From: Rhyacophila brunnea
Taxonomy: Eukaryota; Arthropoda; Insecta; Trichoptera; Rhyacophilidae
NCBI GenBank assembly: GCA_022495005.1
Contig: JAGYXB010000070.1
Location: 62,001 to 126,000 of the forward strand
DNA: 64,000 bases
Direction of reading: 5' to 3'
Positions within the stretch are counted from its first letter, which is position 1. Every line of letters begins with the position of its first letter. Shown piece by piece: positions 12,735 through 24,500 of this stretch. A program made the position numbers and the translations under genes. A model generated the notes under the pieces. That model saw only the letters and a list, made by a program, of their open reading frames with translations, had not been told where the DNA came from and made no database searches.

Positions 12735-13341
12735 CGGTAGCGAAGGGTGAAAGTAGGCTGTCAATATCCGTTATAAATAGTGCACATTAAACTTTGTTGG
12801 TCATACGTATTTGTTTTTATTGAACAAAGACTAGAATTAATTTACAGATGGTGTTAGTTATAAAAAATCAATTGAAACCTGATTAAACCAACACATGTAT
12901 TAGGTATGTATTGGTATATTTTGGGCAATACGACAAAATTGTGCACACTTTTTCATTCATTCTTATTTGTTTTCGATGGATTAAGAATAGGTACATTACA
13001 CATATTGTGGGTTCATTTTTTTTAGTTCATTAAGCCCTGCCTAACCAAACTAGGTATAATGGATAACAAATATTTATTATTCTATCTATCTATAAAATAT
13101 ACAAAGTTATGTGTGATTTAAATGCATAATTTTGCATATTTTATAGATAGATGAGTATTTTTTAATAGTATCTATTATGGCTTTGTTGTCGCAGGGTTTA
13201 ATAGAATTTCAAAAACTAACCAATACCCTTTGTAAATAGTTGTAGTCTTATTTCAATGAAAACAAATACGCATGCCTGACAAAGTTTAATGTGCACTATT
13301 TATGGCGGATCTTAACAGCCTACCCCCACCATTCGCCACTG
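12735..13341. mobile_element. hAT MITE with long terminal inverted repeats
   Basis: Starts CGGTAGCGAAGGGTG and ends CCATTCGCCACTG. The arms are inverted over about 100 bp (for example ATAAATAGTGCACATTAAAC at both ends). It is flanked by the perfect duplication GTATGTAC (12727-12734 and 13342-13349). The ends resemble the right end of the 26674 family (CAGTGGCGAAGGGTG on the reverse), so it may be a derivative of it. Confidence 0.92.
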
Positions 13342-13699
13342 GTATGTACTTACCCAAATGTATTATTTTGAAGAATACACTTTTTTATAAAAAAACAAAT
13401 TCTACTCTAAACGTATCTATTATTAATATCTACCCAATGACCCAAATTATACCTATGTAAGTATGTTTTTATGGAGTTTCTGTCTTATGGTTTTTAAAAT
13501 CTATTGATGTATAGGTAACTATACGTGCTAGTAAATGAAACCCAAAACTAACGAGTTACGCAACGGCGACATAGGAAGGTGCATGTTGGTCATAACACGT
13601 AAAAATCAAAAAATAAACCAATGAATGTAGGCGCAGACAAAAGTGGGCCATAGGCTTAGATTCTAGAATATCAACCATTGGAAAAATACTGTCATACAA

Positions 13700-13880
13700 T
13701 GGTACCCAAGGGCCACTAAACGCCTACAGGGACACACTAAGCCCCGCTGGATAGACTCATAAAGTTTGGTGGATGTACGTGGCAGCAAAGAACTAGGGAC
13801 CGATAAGAGTGGAGAGAGCTAGGGGTGGGTTTCATCCAACAGTTGATCGACCCCTGCTGATGATGGTGATGACTAGTAAG
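13700..13880 (+). pseudogene. LINE 3'-end fragment
   Basis: One frame reads QGHTKPRWIDS, then DVRGSKELGTDKSGES and WVSSNS, ending in a GATGATGGTGATGAC repeat. It fits the degraded KRWxDxL...AxDRxxWR...H...D-repeat tail of arthropod non-LTR elements. Several in-frame stops are present. Confidence 0.65.
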
Positions 13881-13978
13881 TAGGTACCTATTACGAATAG
13901 TTAAATAATTAGTTTTAACAATAAATGTGTTCAAAACAATATGAATATTATATAATTTAGTAAGTCTACTTACTTAGT

Positions 13979-14386
13979 GGGGGAATAGGACAACTGGACG
14001 CCAGGACAATTGGACGCCGCACTGTCGTAGACACGCAAACAGAACGTAGACGAGGAATTTTAATCAGTTTCTATCTACTACTTAGTAGTCTTAATTCATT
14101 TTAGTCCTAAAATAATATTTTTTTATTGCGGATTGAGAATTACCATGCATAAGGCTTTATATAAAAATAAAAAAAACTCTTTTTTCGTTCGAACATATGC
14201 ACGATTAAATCATTATTTACGTGTGCATATTTAAATTCTCACAAACTATTAAATCATAATATAATAATTAAAATACAAATAATAATATTAAATATATTTT
14301 TTTTAAAGTACCTATAAGTAGGTATCTAACGTCTATTTGGTGGCGTGGCATCCAGTTATCCCGGCGCCAAATCGTCCTAGACCCCC
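13979..14386. mobile_element. Probable MITE with GGGGG-TAGGAC terminal repeats
   Basis: The left end is GGGGGAATAGGACAACTGG and the reverse of the right end is GGGGGTCTAGGACGATTTGG. The left end repeats a GGACAAYTGGACGCC module twice (13988-14018). TAGT flanks both sides (13975-13978 and 14387-14390), a possible 4-bp target duplication. Superfamily not assigned. Confidence 0.6.
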
Positions 14387-14392
14387 TAGTGG

Positions 14393-15185
14393 TATGACAG
14401 TATAGGCATTATGTGTAGTTAAAGACAAGGACAAGGGTATATAATATAATATTTGGAGAATATTTTTGTTAATTTATAATAAAGAAAAACATTTTACTAA
14501 ACATTCATGTATATTTTATTGCTTTCTTCGGCCCTCTATAAAATATATTCAAGTTTATCACATTGTCTAATAATAATAATCATATTCAGCTGCTCCAATA
14601 AATATTTACATAAACAATACACGTTGTTCTAATAATCTTATAATAAAGCTATTTTACATTGAAATTGCAACATATAATTAAATATTTACACAAAGCTTTA
14701 ACATTTTCATCGTCATTTTAGTACCTAACACTATTTTATTCTTATTTAAGATACATATGAGTATATTTTTTTTAATATAAGAATTCTATTTAAATATAGA
14801 TAGGTATTATTTGAATACTAATATTATAGTCTGTGTAGGGAACATAGCATTATTCACTATATTTAATGAATATTCAACAAACATTGATTGTAGTAAAACG
14901 GTAGGTATTAGCGACATTTACCAGAATTAGTAGGTATTTTTTATGAAAAGTCACTACAATTACAATTATTAAAAACTCTTATTAACTTATGAACAATATT
15001 GTCAAAAGAAATTTAAAAAAATCAATATACATACTATGTCAGTAACGGGTACAATCAGATATTAACGGTAAGTAATTACCAAACTCGAAAATGTTTTGCA
15101 AGAGGTTCTTATGATATTGTACCTATTGGATAATACCTACTATTTATCAGCTTGTTCAAAAGTGTACTTACTCATATAAAAGTAA
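14393..15185. other. AT-rich stretch without recognised genes
   Basis: Strongly AT-rich and low complexity. Nothing coding is seen. Confidence 0.5.
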
Positions 15186-15189
15186 ATTT

Positions 15190-15388
15190 ACATGTTTACT
15201 ATTATGAGCCACACGGCTCTGCAGATTGGTCGCGCACTGTGATGTTGCAACGCAGTTTGCGTGATTTGTAGTGCCGTATTACTTGGTCCTAAGCGAAGTA
15301 TAATATAGGACTTTATGGTTATTTTAACAGATGTTTTAAACCAGGAGTGGTTGTTAACTAAGGCGGCCGCTCTACCACCTCGGCTACC
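15190..15388 (-). repeat. tRNA-related SINE, interrupted at its 5' end by a MITE
   Basis: The reverse complement begins CGGTAGCCGAGGTGGTAGAG (A-box-like), then GCGGCCGCCTTAGTTAAC and CACTCCTGGTTTAAAAC (weak B box). The copy abuts the MITE at 15397, whose target duplication GTGGGTAC lies just beside it. Confidence 0.55.
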
Positions 15389-15396
15389 GTGGGTAC

Positions 15397-15703
15397 CACA
15401 GAACAGATAATAAATAGAATACCGATAGGCAATATTCAATACGCCGCATGGTGAAGCAGGCTTTTGAATGTGTGAGTGTCCTACGAAAATGAAGCACGCA
15501 TTATGCACGTGCAATAGTGTGTGTAATACACCAACATTAAATGAGCGTAAATGCATAAACCGAGAGCAGTTTTTAGTATTCGACGTAAAACGTATTCTTA
15601 ACACGTGTGTAAGTTTAACCCGGATTCTTCCTTACTCGAGTCGGTTACCTGCTATCGCCTTACCCGTTGTGTATTTCAGTTCCCATTATTTCTGAGTTCC
15701 CTG
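15397..15703 (+). mobile_element. CAGRGAAC-end MITE copy 4
   Basis: Runs CACAGAACAG...TCTGAGTTCCCTG, 307 bp, with the perfect 8-bp duplication GTGGGTAC at 15389-15396 and 15704-15711. This is the best-preserved copy of the family and fixes its boundaries. Confidence 0.9.
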
Positions 15704-15869
15704 GTGGGTACCTACACTAATATGGGTAATAAGACATCCAAGACATTAGAAAATTATCAGTGGAGCAATATATGAAATAATTACCGGTAGGTATAATACT
15801 TTTTAATAATATAATACGGTTATAGAAATGGTTGGTAGGTACTATTTCTTAGATTCTAATTAACAGGAG

Positions 15870-16403
15870 CAGTAACGTCCCGCGAGAGTAGGCAGGTCAT
15901 GCATTGATTAAAGGTGGCAAATGAAGGAACGAATGAGAATAAGTATTACAATTTTTGATAGATAGGTATGGCGATTTTTCATAGATGCGGTCGCTTTGTT
16001 AGAACGGGCCGACTTCTTAGTTTACAAAATAACGAAAAAAAAATATTAGTATACTAAATTATCTCATGACATAACAATGACGGTTTATCGCAAAGACAAT
16101 TTTCACAAAGGGGTCACCAAACTTGTTATAGCCTCAGATTTAAACGAACGTAAAAACGCCTCTGTTTGCGAGTATGTTTCGTGTAGGTACATGCTTTAAT
16201 CCTCACTAAATGATATAGGATAGGTACTAAAGTATATATTTTTAATTTATTCCATTCGCCTGTTTATGATATCCAAACATAAATAGTAAAACATTTAGAT
16301 CGGTAGGGTAGGTACAATTTTGCACACAATTTGAGATTAAAAATTATTCTCTTTTAAAGCTTTCTCAGTCTGCCGGGCGGCACTGTGTCTAGGGACGTCA
16401 CTG
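15870..16403 (+). mobile_element. hAT MITE, CAGTGACGTCCC family, copy 2 (diverged)
   Basis: Starts CAGTAACGTCCCGCGAGAGT and ends TCTAGGGACGTCACTG. Flanks AACAGGAG and AAAGGAAT match only partly, so it is the oldest or most decayed copy. The interior is diverged. Confidence 0.75.
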
Positions 16404-16411
16404 AAAGGAAT

Positions 16412-18095
16412 CATCGAATAGTTCGAAAGTGGATTCTATAATATTTATAAGTAATAAATTGCCTAAAAATTTAATAGCTATTTTCTATGAATACTTTGAA
16501 GAACATAAGTATTACAAATTATTTGTGGAAAAATAAATTAAATTAAGTAAATTTTTAAAAAAAATGTCATAAAGATATCAGTAACTGAAAAAAGTATGAT
16601 AAAATTATTTGAGACCTACATAATAAGTATGTCTCTACATAGAGTAGGTACCTACACCTACCAATTAATAATAATATATGACAGACTGCAACAGAAATAA
16701 ATTGTTATTAAGGAACCCCTTCACTGATTAATTGGAATGACAGCACTGGATTTGGTTATTAGGAACTATCCATTTACAAAACCATTTCCAGTTTTATACC
16801 CATTTTAAAACAAACTTGTAAAATGCATCTACGAATATTCACTTATTATCAATAACTACATATTATTATCGAATGACAACTTACTAATTAATTATATGCA
16901 TATTATTACTAATATCAAGTATCTACCCAATAGATAGGTATGCATGGAAATGCTAGCAGTTAAAACATCAGTCTACTAAACATTTTTTGAAGAGTTGTAT
17001 AGTCTTCCCAGCGATTGTTTGCGTATTACACAAGCTATAAATTAAATTGTTCAGACCGCAATTTGATGAACAAAATAATTAATACGTAGCTGTGATTAAC
17101 ATACATAATATGCCATAGTTTTTCTGTGTTATATTTAATTTAGAATTGGAAGACATGTTTCTATTTTCTTTTATGCCATTAATGCCACTACGACAAAATA
17201 GAAAATGTATTATTTCAATTATTTGATTTCTCTGCGCTGTACGTATAGGAAAGTAGATGCTAAAAACGTATAGGTACTTAGCCTTGGTGAACATGAAAAC
17301 ATTTGCTGGCAAGACTACATAAGTTATCATTGTATTTTTTATGAATTATATTATTATATAAGTATATTGCACTTAGATATTATAATATGATAGTTTAAAT
17401 CGTCACTTACCCATCAATTTAACCATATTTACATAATACTATATCGCTTTATTTTAAACACATTCAATTTCACTTCTACACTGTCATTAAAATTAATGAA
17501 GTCCATTGATTTTATTGTACAATAAATAGGTACTAAATCTAACATTTAAATATAAACGAAGTTCTCTTTTCTAAACGACCATTAAAACCACCCATCGCAT
17601 GAATGTTGTAAACCATGCATAGAATATTATAAACACGACCACAATAATGAATTTAGTTCACCACAACTTCCACAACATGTCACGCTAGCTAACAACGTGT
17701 CTATTTTAAATCCTATTTCAGCCACTGGACACTTATAATAGATTTAAAAAGAAAAATAAGAGAAACTTCGCTCATTTCACTGAATTAATTTCTTAGTCAA
17801 TTCTTTTTCCCTAACCCTTTTAAGTTTACTCGCGCGCAAAACAATATTGTTAAAATTTGATATTTCTTCCAATTAAATTCAATCACTTTATGCATTTTAA
17901 ATTTCAGTTTAATTTGAAGCAGCGTTGTTTTAAATTATTCATTATATTAGTGAGTATGTATTTAGGTTTATATTATTATTATTGTCTTTAGATTAAGAAA
18001 AAATCGTAGATTTACGTTACTATCATGAACTATGAATGTCGTTCATTTTTTCAAATTATACTGATTTTACGATTTGGAGTATACGTACCTACCTA
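16412..18095. other. AT-rich region, including the presumed FoxB 3' flank
   Basis: No coding signal. AATAAA-type signals on the minus strand exist (for example TTTATT at 17511-17516 on the plus strand), so a long FoxB 3'UTR is possible but not shown. Confidence 0.35.
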
Positions 18096-18142
18096 AACCT
18101 AGTATAGGTACCTAGTATAGATACCTAGTATACGTACCTAAA
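18090..18142. repeat. Short tandem repeat of ACCTAGTAT units
   Basis: About four degenerate units (AACCTAGTATAGGT, ACCTAGTATAGAT, ACCTAGTATACGT) lie 90-140 bases downstream of the FoxB stop. Confidence 0.6.
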
Positions 18143-18229
18143 CGCACAAACGTCTTTAAATAAACCCACAAGAGAATTCCATCAAGTCAGTTTTAAACGT
18201 CATTGTATTTAATTTTGTGCAAATTTGTT

Positions 18230-18589
18230 TCACATTGGTGAACCACTTCCACTGCCTTCACTGTCCCTCGACGGCATTCTTCCAAACGGTCTGTACCCAA
18301 ACCTGAAGAAGTCCAGCCCGGCTTGCGTTGGGGAAGAGTGAGCCGGCGCATACATCGGAAGCGCCGGCCCAGCGAGGAGCGGGTAAGGCTTGACCAGTCC
18401 GGGAGCAGCAGATCCTAGCGCCATCAGCGTCGAAGCGTACTCATAAAGAGCCGCTTGCTGTCGGAGCGGAAGAGGCAGATAGGCGTCGCAGGCGAGGGCG
18501 GCGCCCATCAGAGACGACGGGCAGGGCGGAGGAGGCATCATGGGCGGAACGGCGGGGGCTGGAGGTAGAGCGGTACTCTCGATCGGGGA
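18230..18589 (-). CDS. FoxB: FoxB coding exon 4 (Pro/Ala-rich C-terminus and stop)
   Basis: Encodes residues 184-302 and ends GSGSPM-TGA. The acceptor GTTTTAG follows a T-rich tract. The composition is Pro/Ala/Leu-rich with tyrosines, like the transactivation or repression tails of Fox factors. The exon stands out sharply as GC-rich against the AT-rich flanks. An ATTAAA-like poly(A) signal lies about 20 bases after the stop on the minus strand, but the true 3' end may be further away. Confidence 0.88.
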   Translation of the reverse strand, partial: SPIESTALPPAPAVPPMMPPPPCPSSLMGAALACDAYLPLPLRQQAALYEYASTLMALGSAAPGLVKPYPLLAGPALPMYAPAHSSPTQAGLDFFRFGYRPFGRMPSRDSEGSGSGSPM

Positions 18590-21500
18590 CTAAAACAAAA
18601 ATCAAATTAACTCCATGAAAATCAATGGCGTTTTTTGTGGATATAAAATACGGGTTGATGAAAAAGGGTAGGCCAACATGGTTTTAACCACGGCTCGCCG
18701 GGAAATGTGTAGGTGCCTATATCACTCATTCAAACATCTATGAAACGGCTTTTCCATAAAATAGTGCAAGAAAAACTTACAGAAATATGTATAATTAGTA
18801 AGTAATTAAATATATTTTTATTCGTGTAATCATAAACATCTTTAATTCGGCTCATAAATTTCAATATTCTTGCCTATTATCTCAGTAAATGTATTTTTTA
18901 TTAGAGTAAATAATTATAACCACACCGTAGTTATATTCCCATCACGAATGTAACAATCTTTTATTTAATTAATGTCCGGGAAATAAAACTCTTTGTTCAA
19001 ATAGACAGTTAGGCACTATGTGTTTGCTTTTGGCATAGGTATGAGTTAATTACTATCGTTCTTTGCTTTATGCCTAATTACCATTTTATTACAATGCCAT
19101 AGAGAGGATAATTTATTATTTTTTCGCAAAGATTTAGAGTCTGGCACAACAAACACAGTGGGCGTATAAAAGAATATGTAAATAAAATTTACTAATAATA
19201 AACATATCAGATAGAGAGATCTTCCACTTTTGGAATTCGTCTAAGTATTTGCTATTGTTAAGTCGCTTAATTGCATAAATAAAAGCACCATTTGCTTTTG
19301 TATTATTTGCGTGAGATACCCACAAATGTATATATTTTTGAGTAATGGGAAACTATAAATCATCCGGTAGTTTTCCTTATTTTATTTATTCAGAATTATT
19401 TTTTTATTTATTTAGAAAACATGGTGATTAAACCTATTTGATTACATACCTGACATACCTACGGGTGGCGCATAATGTCATCAACTTATTGGAAAATACC
19501 GTAATTTATTTTTAAGCATCATCTTTGATTGTTGTGAAGATAGCCAAAATGATTCTAATTTCACTTGATACCTACTCCTTTATCGGTTGGTCTATTTAAT
19601 AACTCACCAGCTTATTTTAAACGCGCCATTTTTAATATTTTGTAAAATCGACCTTGTTCGAAATTCAAATGCATTTTTTCTTCGTTGTTCTCTCTTACAC
19701 TAGTAGGTATGTATAAATTTAAATTAATTATTCCCGCTTACTGAATCCTGATATATCTATAAGTAGATATTAAATTAATATACTATATTAACCTATTTTC
19801 TGATTTCTTTATACATATTTATGTTATAGAACAGGCATCTTTAACATTTTCGTATACCAAATAAGAGGAACGCATTCTGACAGTAGATATAGGTTCTAGG
19901 GATCATAAATATTAGTGGTCAATATGTTTTTATTGAGGTAATACCAAAAATTGCTTTGAGTTCTTCATTAAAACCAAGACCGAATCATGGACTCATTGAA
20001 AGTGCAATAATTTTACCATGCTATCGGCACGGTCGTAAAACGGTTCGTCCCTTTAAAAAAAATAAAAATATCGGGTGTGGCAATTTGTTCAAAATTATCG
20101 ATTGTTGGGATCCTTCTTGGCTTCAATTCCCCTATGTAGTAGTATTTTTGTATAGAAACAATCATGTTAGTTTTTTCACTAAATCTTTGAATATGACATT
20201 AGTCATAAAATCACAACACAAAAGTGCGGGATTTGTCATAATATTTTCATGTAAACAAATTCATAGATTGTATTATTAAGAAGAATTCACGAATCATAGT
20301 CACATCCAACCAAAATCACTGAATGGTGTTATGTAGCATTTGTGCAAAAACGGCCATTGGTTCAAATTTATTTGAGAACCAAAAAAGTGCCGGGAATTTT
20401 TAATGTTGAACGCTACACATAAATGATTGAACATTGTGGTAGGTACCCCAAATGAAAGGACTTGGAAAAAACAATAATATGTGGTTTCAACTGCATGACA
20501 CCATATCATACACCACGAGACAAGCAATATAAGTTTTGAAAGAGTTATTCATTGATCATTGGATTTCACGTTCTGATAACATGCATTTGACCAGTGACGT
20601 CCCGTGGGGGTAGGCAGATACTCGAAGGGCGGCAAATCGAGAAGGATCATTAGGTATATAATATATAAATAGGTATCTAAACATAGTAATAATGGAAATA
20701 TCTTTCCATTAAAAAATTCACCTCACTGGTTGGAAACAAAGTGTATTAATTAACATGAAAGGTTTAACAGGGCTGTATTTTTTTTGTCGGGTTTGTGATA
20801 TCTAGTTTACTTCCGCTTTCCTAGGACGTAACGTCGTTGATGACCAGCAATGACACATGCAGAATTGCGAATTATATTTGAATTATAGGTAGATACATAC
20901 TTACCTAATTAATTTATCCAAATATTTTTGTCAGTCACTCACGTGTTTTGAAAGTTGTCAGGTGTATTTTTTAATGTACCTATCTGAAACCGTGGACTCT
21001 TAATATTGTCTATTGAAGTAGAGATGATATTTAAATTATATTTAGTGGTAGGTATATATTTTGTTAGTAATGGATCCACACAACACATTTCTTAGATATT
21101 GGTGTCATAAAAGGATGATAAAAAATACTGTATAAAAAATATGGTAGCATTTTGGCTCTGCCTAGGGGCGGCATTTTGTCTAGGGACGTCACTGCATTTG
21201 ACCACAAAAATCACCCGATTCAGCAGCTCCTGATTTATTTCTATACGGAGTTGGTACGTATTTTAGGCGAGTAATGTTTGTGAACCAACCCACGGAGACT
21301 GGGATAATAAAAGAACAATATTTGCTAAGAAATCGAAAATTGTAAAGCGGTTGGATGCGGCCGCTTGTCTGATATTATTTTTCGGAGTTGATGATAAAAA
21401 AAACCATAGGTATAAACATATTTTCAAAAATACCAAATCAGATGATAACATTTGCGCCATCCTATAGGTATGTACTGAGTACTCATACCTATTAATTTTA

Positions 21501-24500
21501 ATTCATAACTGAAAAACATGTTTGAAACTTGGCATAAGTAATTAATCACTCCAAGTAATAATTTAGGTATCTAGGAATGTTTAAATAATAAAACAATTAA
21601 TAAACAATTAAATAATGGGAATGTAAAATATTTAATATATAGGTATATAGGTACCTACTATATATACTTAGGTATTTAATTAGATAAGTGTGTCCTTAGG
21701 TGAGGATAGTAATTTACCTGGTCAAAAATAATTATTTATACATAGGTATAATAAAACATTTGGCGAATTCGTCCAAAATTAACTAAGTAACTCAATTTTT
21801 GAACACGGAAAATATGCATATACCTACCTATATTCCGTTGTAATATTTTGTTTGCAATCGACATACCTAATGTTATATTGTAGGTACCTACCTACTTAAA
21901 ATAGCTCCATACTTCTAATTAATCTGTCGAGCTTTTACTCTCTCCTCTTTGACAATTTCATTGATACAAAAGCAGTATCTTTCTCTGCTTGGTCGCTGTT
22001 AGCGGTTTGAAAGCCATATTCTATAACCCCATTAAGTATATGGTAAATCCAGCCCTGTGTTCAAGTTATTTAATTTTTATTTAACGTTTGGTTGGTATAT
22101 ATATTATAGTCAGGACCAGTTCTAGTAAGTTTTTATTGCAACGTCCGAACTCCGAAATCACATAGGGCGCGACGCCCGATTGGATCAAATCGATCCAATA
22201 GCACTAAGACCGGGCCTGTACATAGTTCATTTCTTGCATCAGTGTAGAATGATAGGTATATACCTACCTACTTATACGTATAGGCAACTACACAACATAA
22301 ATATTATTTTAGCAATAAAGCTATATTTGGCTGACAAGCAATTGCGAATAAAACAACGGAATCTAAAAGTAATTAACTCAAACAAAACCAACTGTTATTT
22401 TTAAAAAAAGTAATCGCCGAACGAAAAAGTGACAATCAAACGCGAAGCACAAACATTTTCTGCAAGAAATGCAGAGACAAAAAAAAAACGAAAAAACACA
22501 CAGCCATAGATATTTCTGTTTGAATCATGTCATTGGCTACGATTCGTGGATTTTAACATAGGAAAAAAAACATTAAAATATTATGTATTGTTATCTCTCT
22601 TCCAGTGTATTTATTGACTGCAACTGTTTCTAGTAATATCCCACTGAAATTCGAGTCGTTACGCTTTGACGAGCTCTGAATATTTTTTTCTGTTTTGCCG
22701 CTGTAAGATCCGATTGCATCTTCAAAGACTATTTATTATTTACAAAATTATGTAACATATTGTGACTATCCTCAGTGAAAACTTCTGATGCAGCAGCTTA
22801 ACTAAAAGGATACGTACACAATAATTATTGATTTCCAAAAAAATAACTGTTAACAAGTAGATCAACAAGTACCTAGGGACCTAATACTTACCTAATACCA
22901 ATTAAGCTTATTTATTATATACTAAGATTGCTTGCTGTTTACATAATATTATTCTATGCTAACTATTAAATTCATTTTTTTATAACAGTACAATAGTGTT
23001 ATGATACGATTTCACACATATCTTTCTTTTGTGATTTTACCGAGGCTTTGACTGCGACTCGCTGTCATATCGCCTCTTCTCTTCAAGAAGGGGATCCGTC
23101 GATCAGGTCCTCATTCCTATTCTGTTAAATAACTTTACAATTTTGCCTAGCTCTTCCATCTTACCCACCGCCAGGACACCCTTCAGTTCATATTTAGAGC
23201 ATTGTAGTGCTATATGTACAATGTCCTCTAAAACATGACATTCATCGCAGAGTTGCGATTCGCTTCTTCCCATGAGGACATCAAATCTGTAGCCCATGGT
23301 GTGTCCTGTTCTTAGCCTCAATATTAACTTAAGCTCATTTCTCGTCAAAGAAGACTCTTCAAACCAGGGCACCTCTCGTGGTAATGATAGAATAGACTTA
23401 CTCCATTTCCCCTTTTCTAACGATGCCCTATGGTGAAAATCTATCCACATACTTTGGCACATTTTCTTTATAGCCTCATTCCAGTCCAGGTTTTCTGGTA
23501 GCCACTTATATGGTACCCCTGAACGGCCAGCTTCCTTTGCCAGATCATCCGCCTTTTCATTGCCCTCAATGCCCATGTGCGATGGGATCCATTGAAGGCA
23601 TAGATCTCCTCACACATACCTATCTTAAATTATGTGATTTCACTTTTTTCAAAAAATTAAGCCTGAAATGCACAGTCTAAATAAACAAATGAAAATAGCA
23701 TTGGTGTCATTCTCATCATTACGCACTGGGAAAATAGTTATTAATTAATTAAACATACGTGCATAATTATATTATATTCAATATTGTTGTAGTTCTAGCG
23801 CTCGAGTACGAATCGGAGCACTCGATAATTTTCCAAAAATAATATTAACACAGTTACTTTTCCAATTTTATGTAAGTATACTTTACAAAAAAACGAATGT
23901 ATTAGATTTTTGTTATTTGACCTAACTATCTCAGACGGTGAAATTATTTTTTCCAGGAGACGAAGCGATAATTTTGCCGTGTTTATTTACTAGAGGCGCT
24001 CCGGTTCATTTGGACCCCTGGGTGGTTTTTAAAATAATAACATTTTTCAAAAATTATTTGGAAGGTTCTTCCAAGGAACTTCATTAATTATTAATTGAGG
24101 AAATAATAATTTTATTATGACATACGACAAGACATTTTCGTTAGCAGTGGTAAAAAACGTGATTTTCTTTTCTAAAACGTTTCTAAAACTGTAGACACAT
24201 ATTTTGTCGAACATACTTGGATTATGTCAGTATGAAATTTTCAACTGTGGAGCAAAATAAGACTATTTTCTATCACACTAAGCCTGAAGAAATTCACAGC
24301 GAGACAAAAACATCTCAATAGGGTTCCGTGACTAAAATTGATTGAGAAACGCTGCATTAGATTTATTTCACAAAAAAATCGACTGAAATATTTTGTCTGG
24401 GAAGTAAATCTAATTGTCAAAATGTTTACTCAAACCATAATTATTATCTAATGAAATTATGTTAAGTGCTTAGGTAGGCACCTAGTATCAAAACAACTTA

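Noticed and set aside
15188..15604. 138-codon minus ORF as a gene
   Set aside because: It runs across a SINE and a MITE, and related peptides appear in all copies of that MITE.
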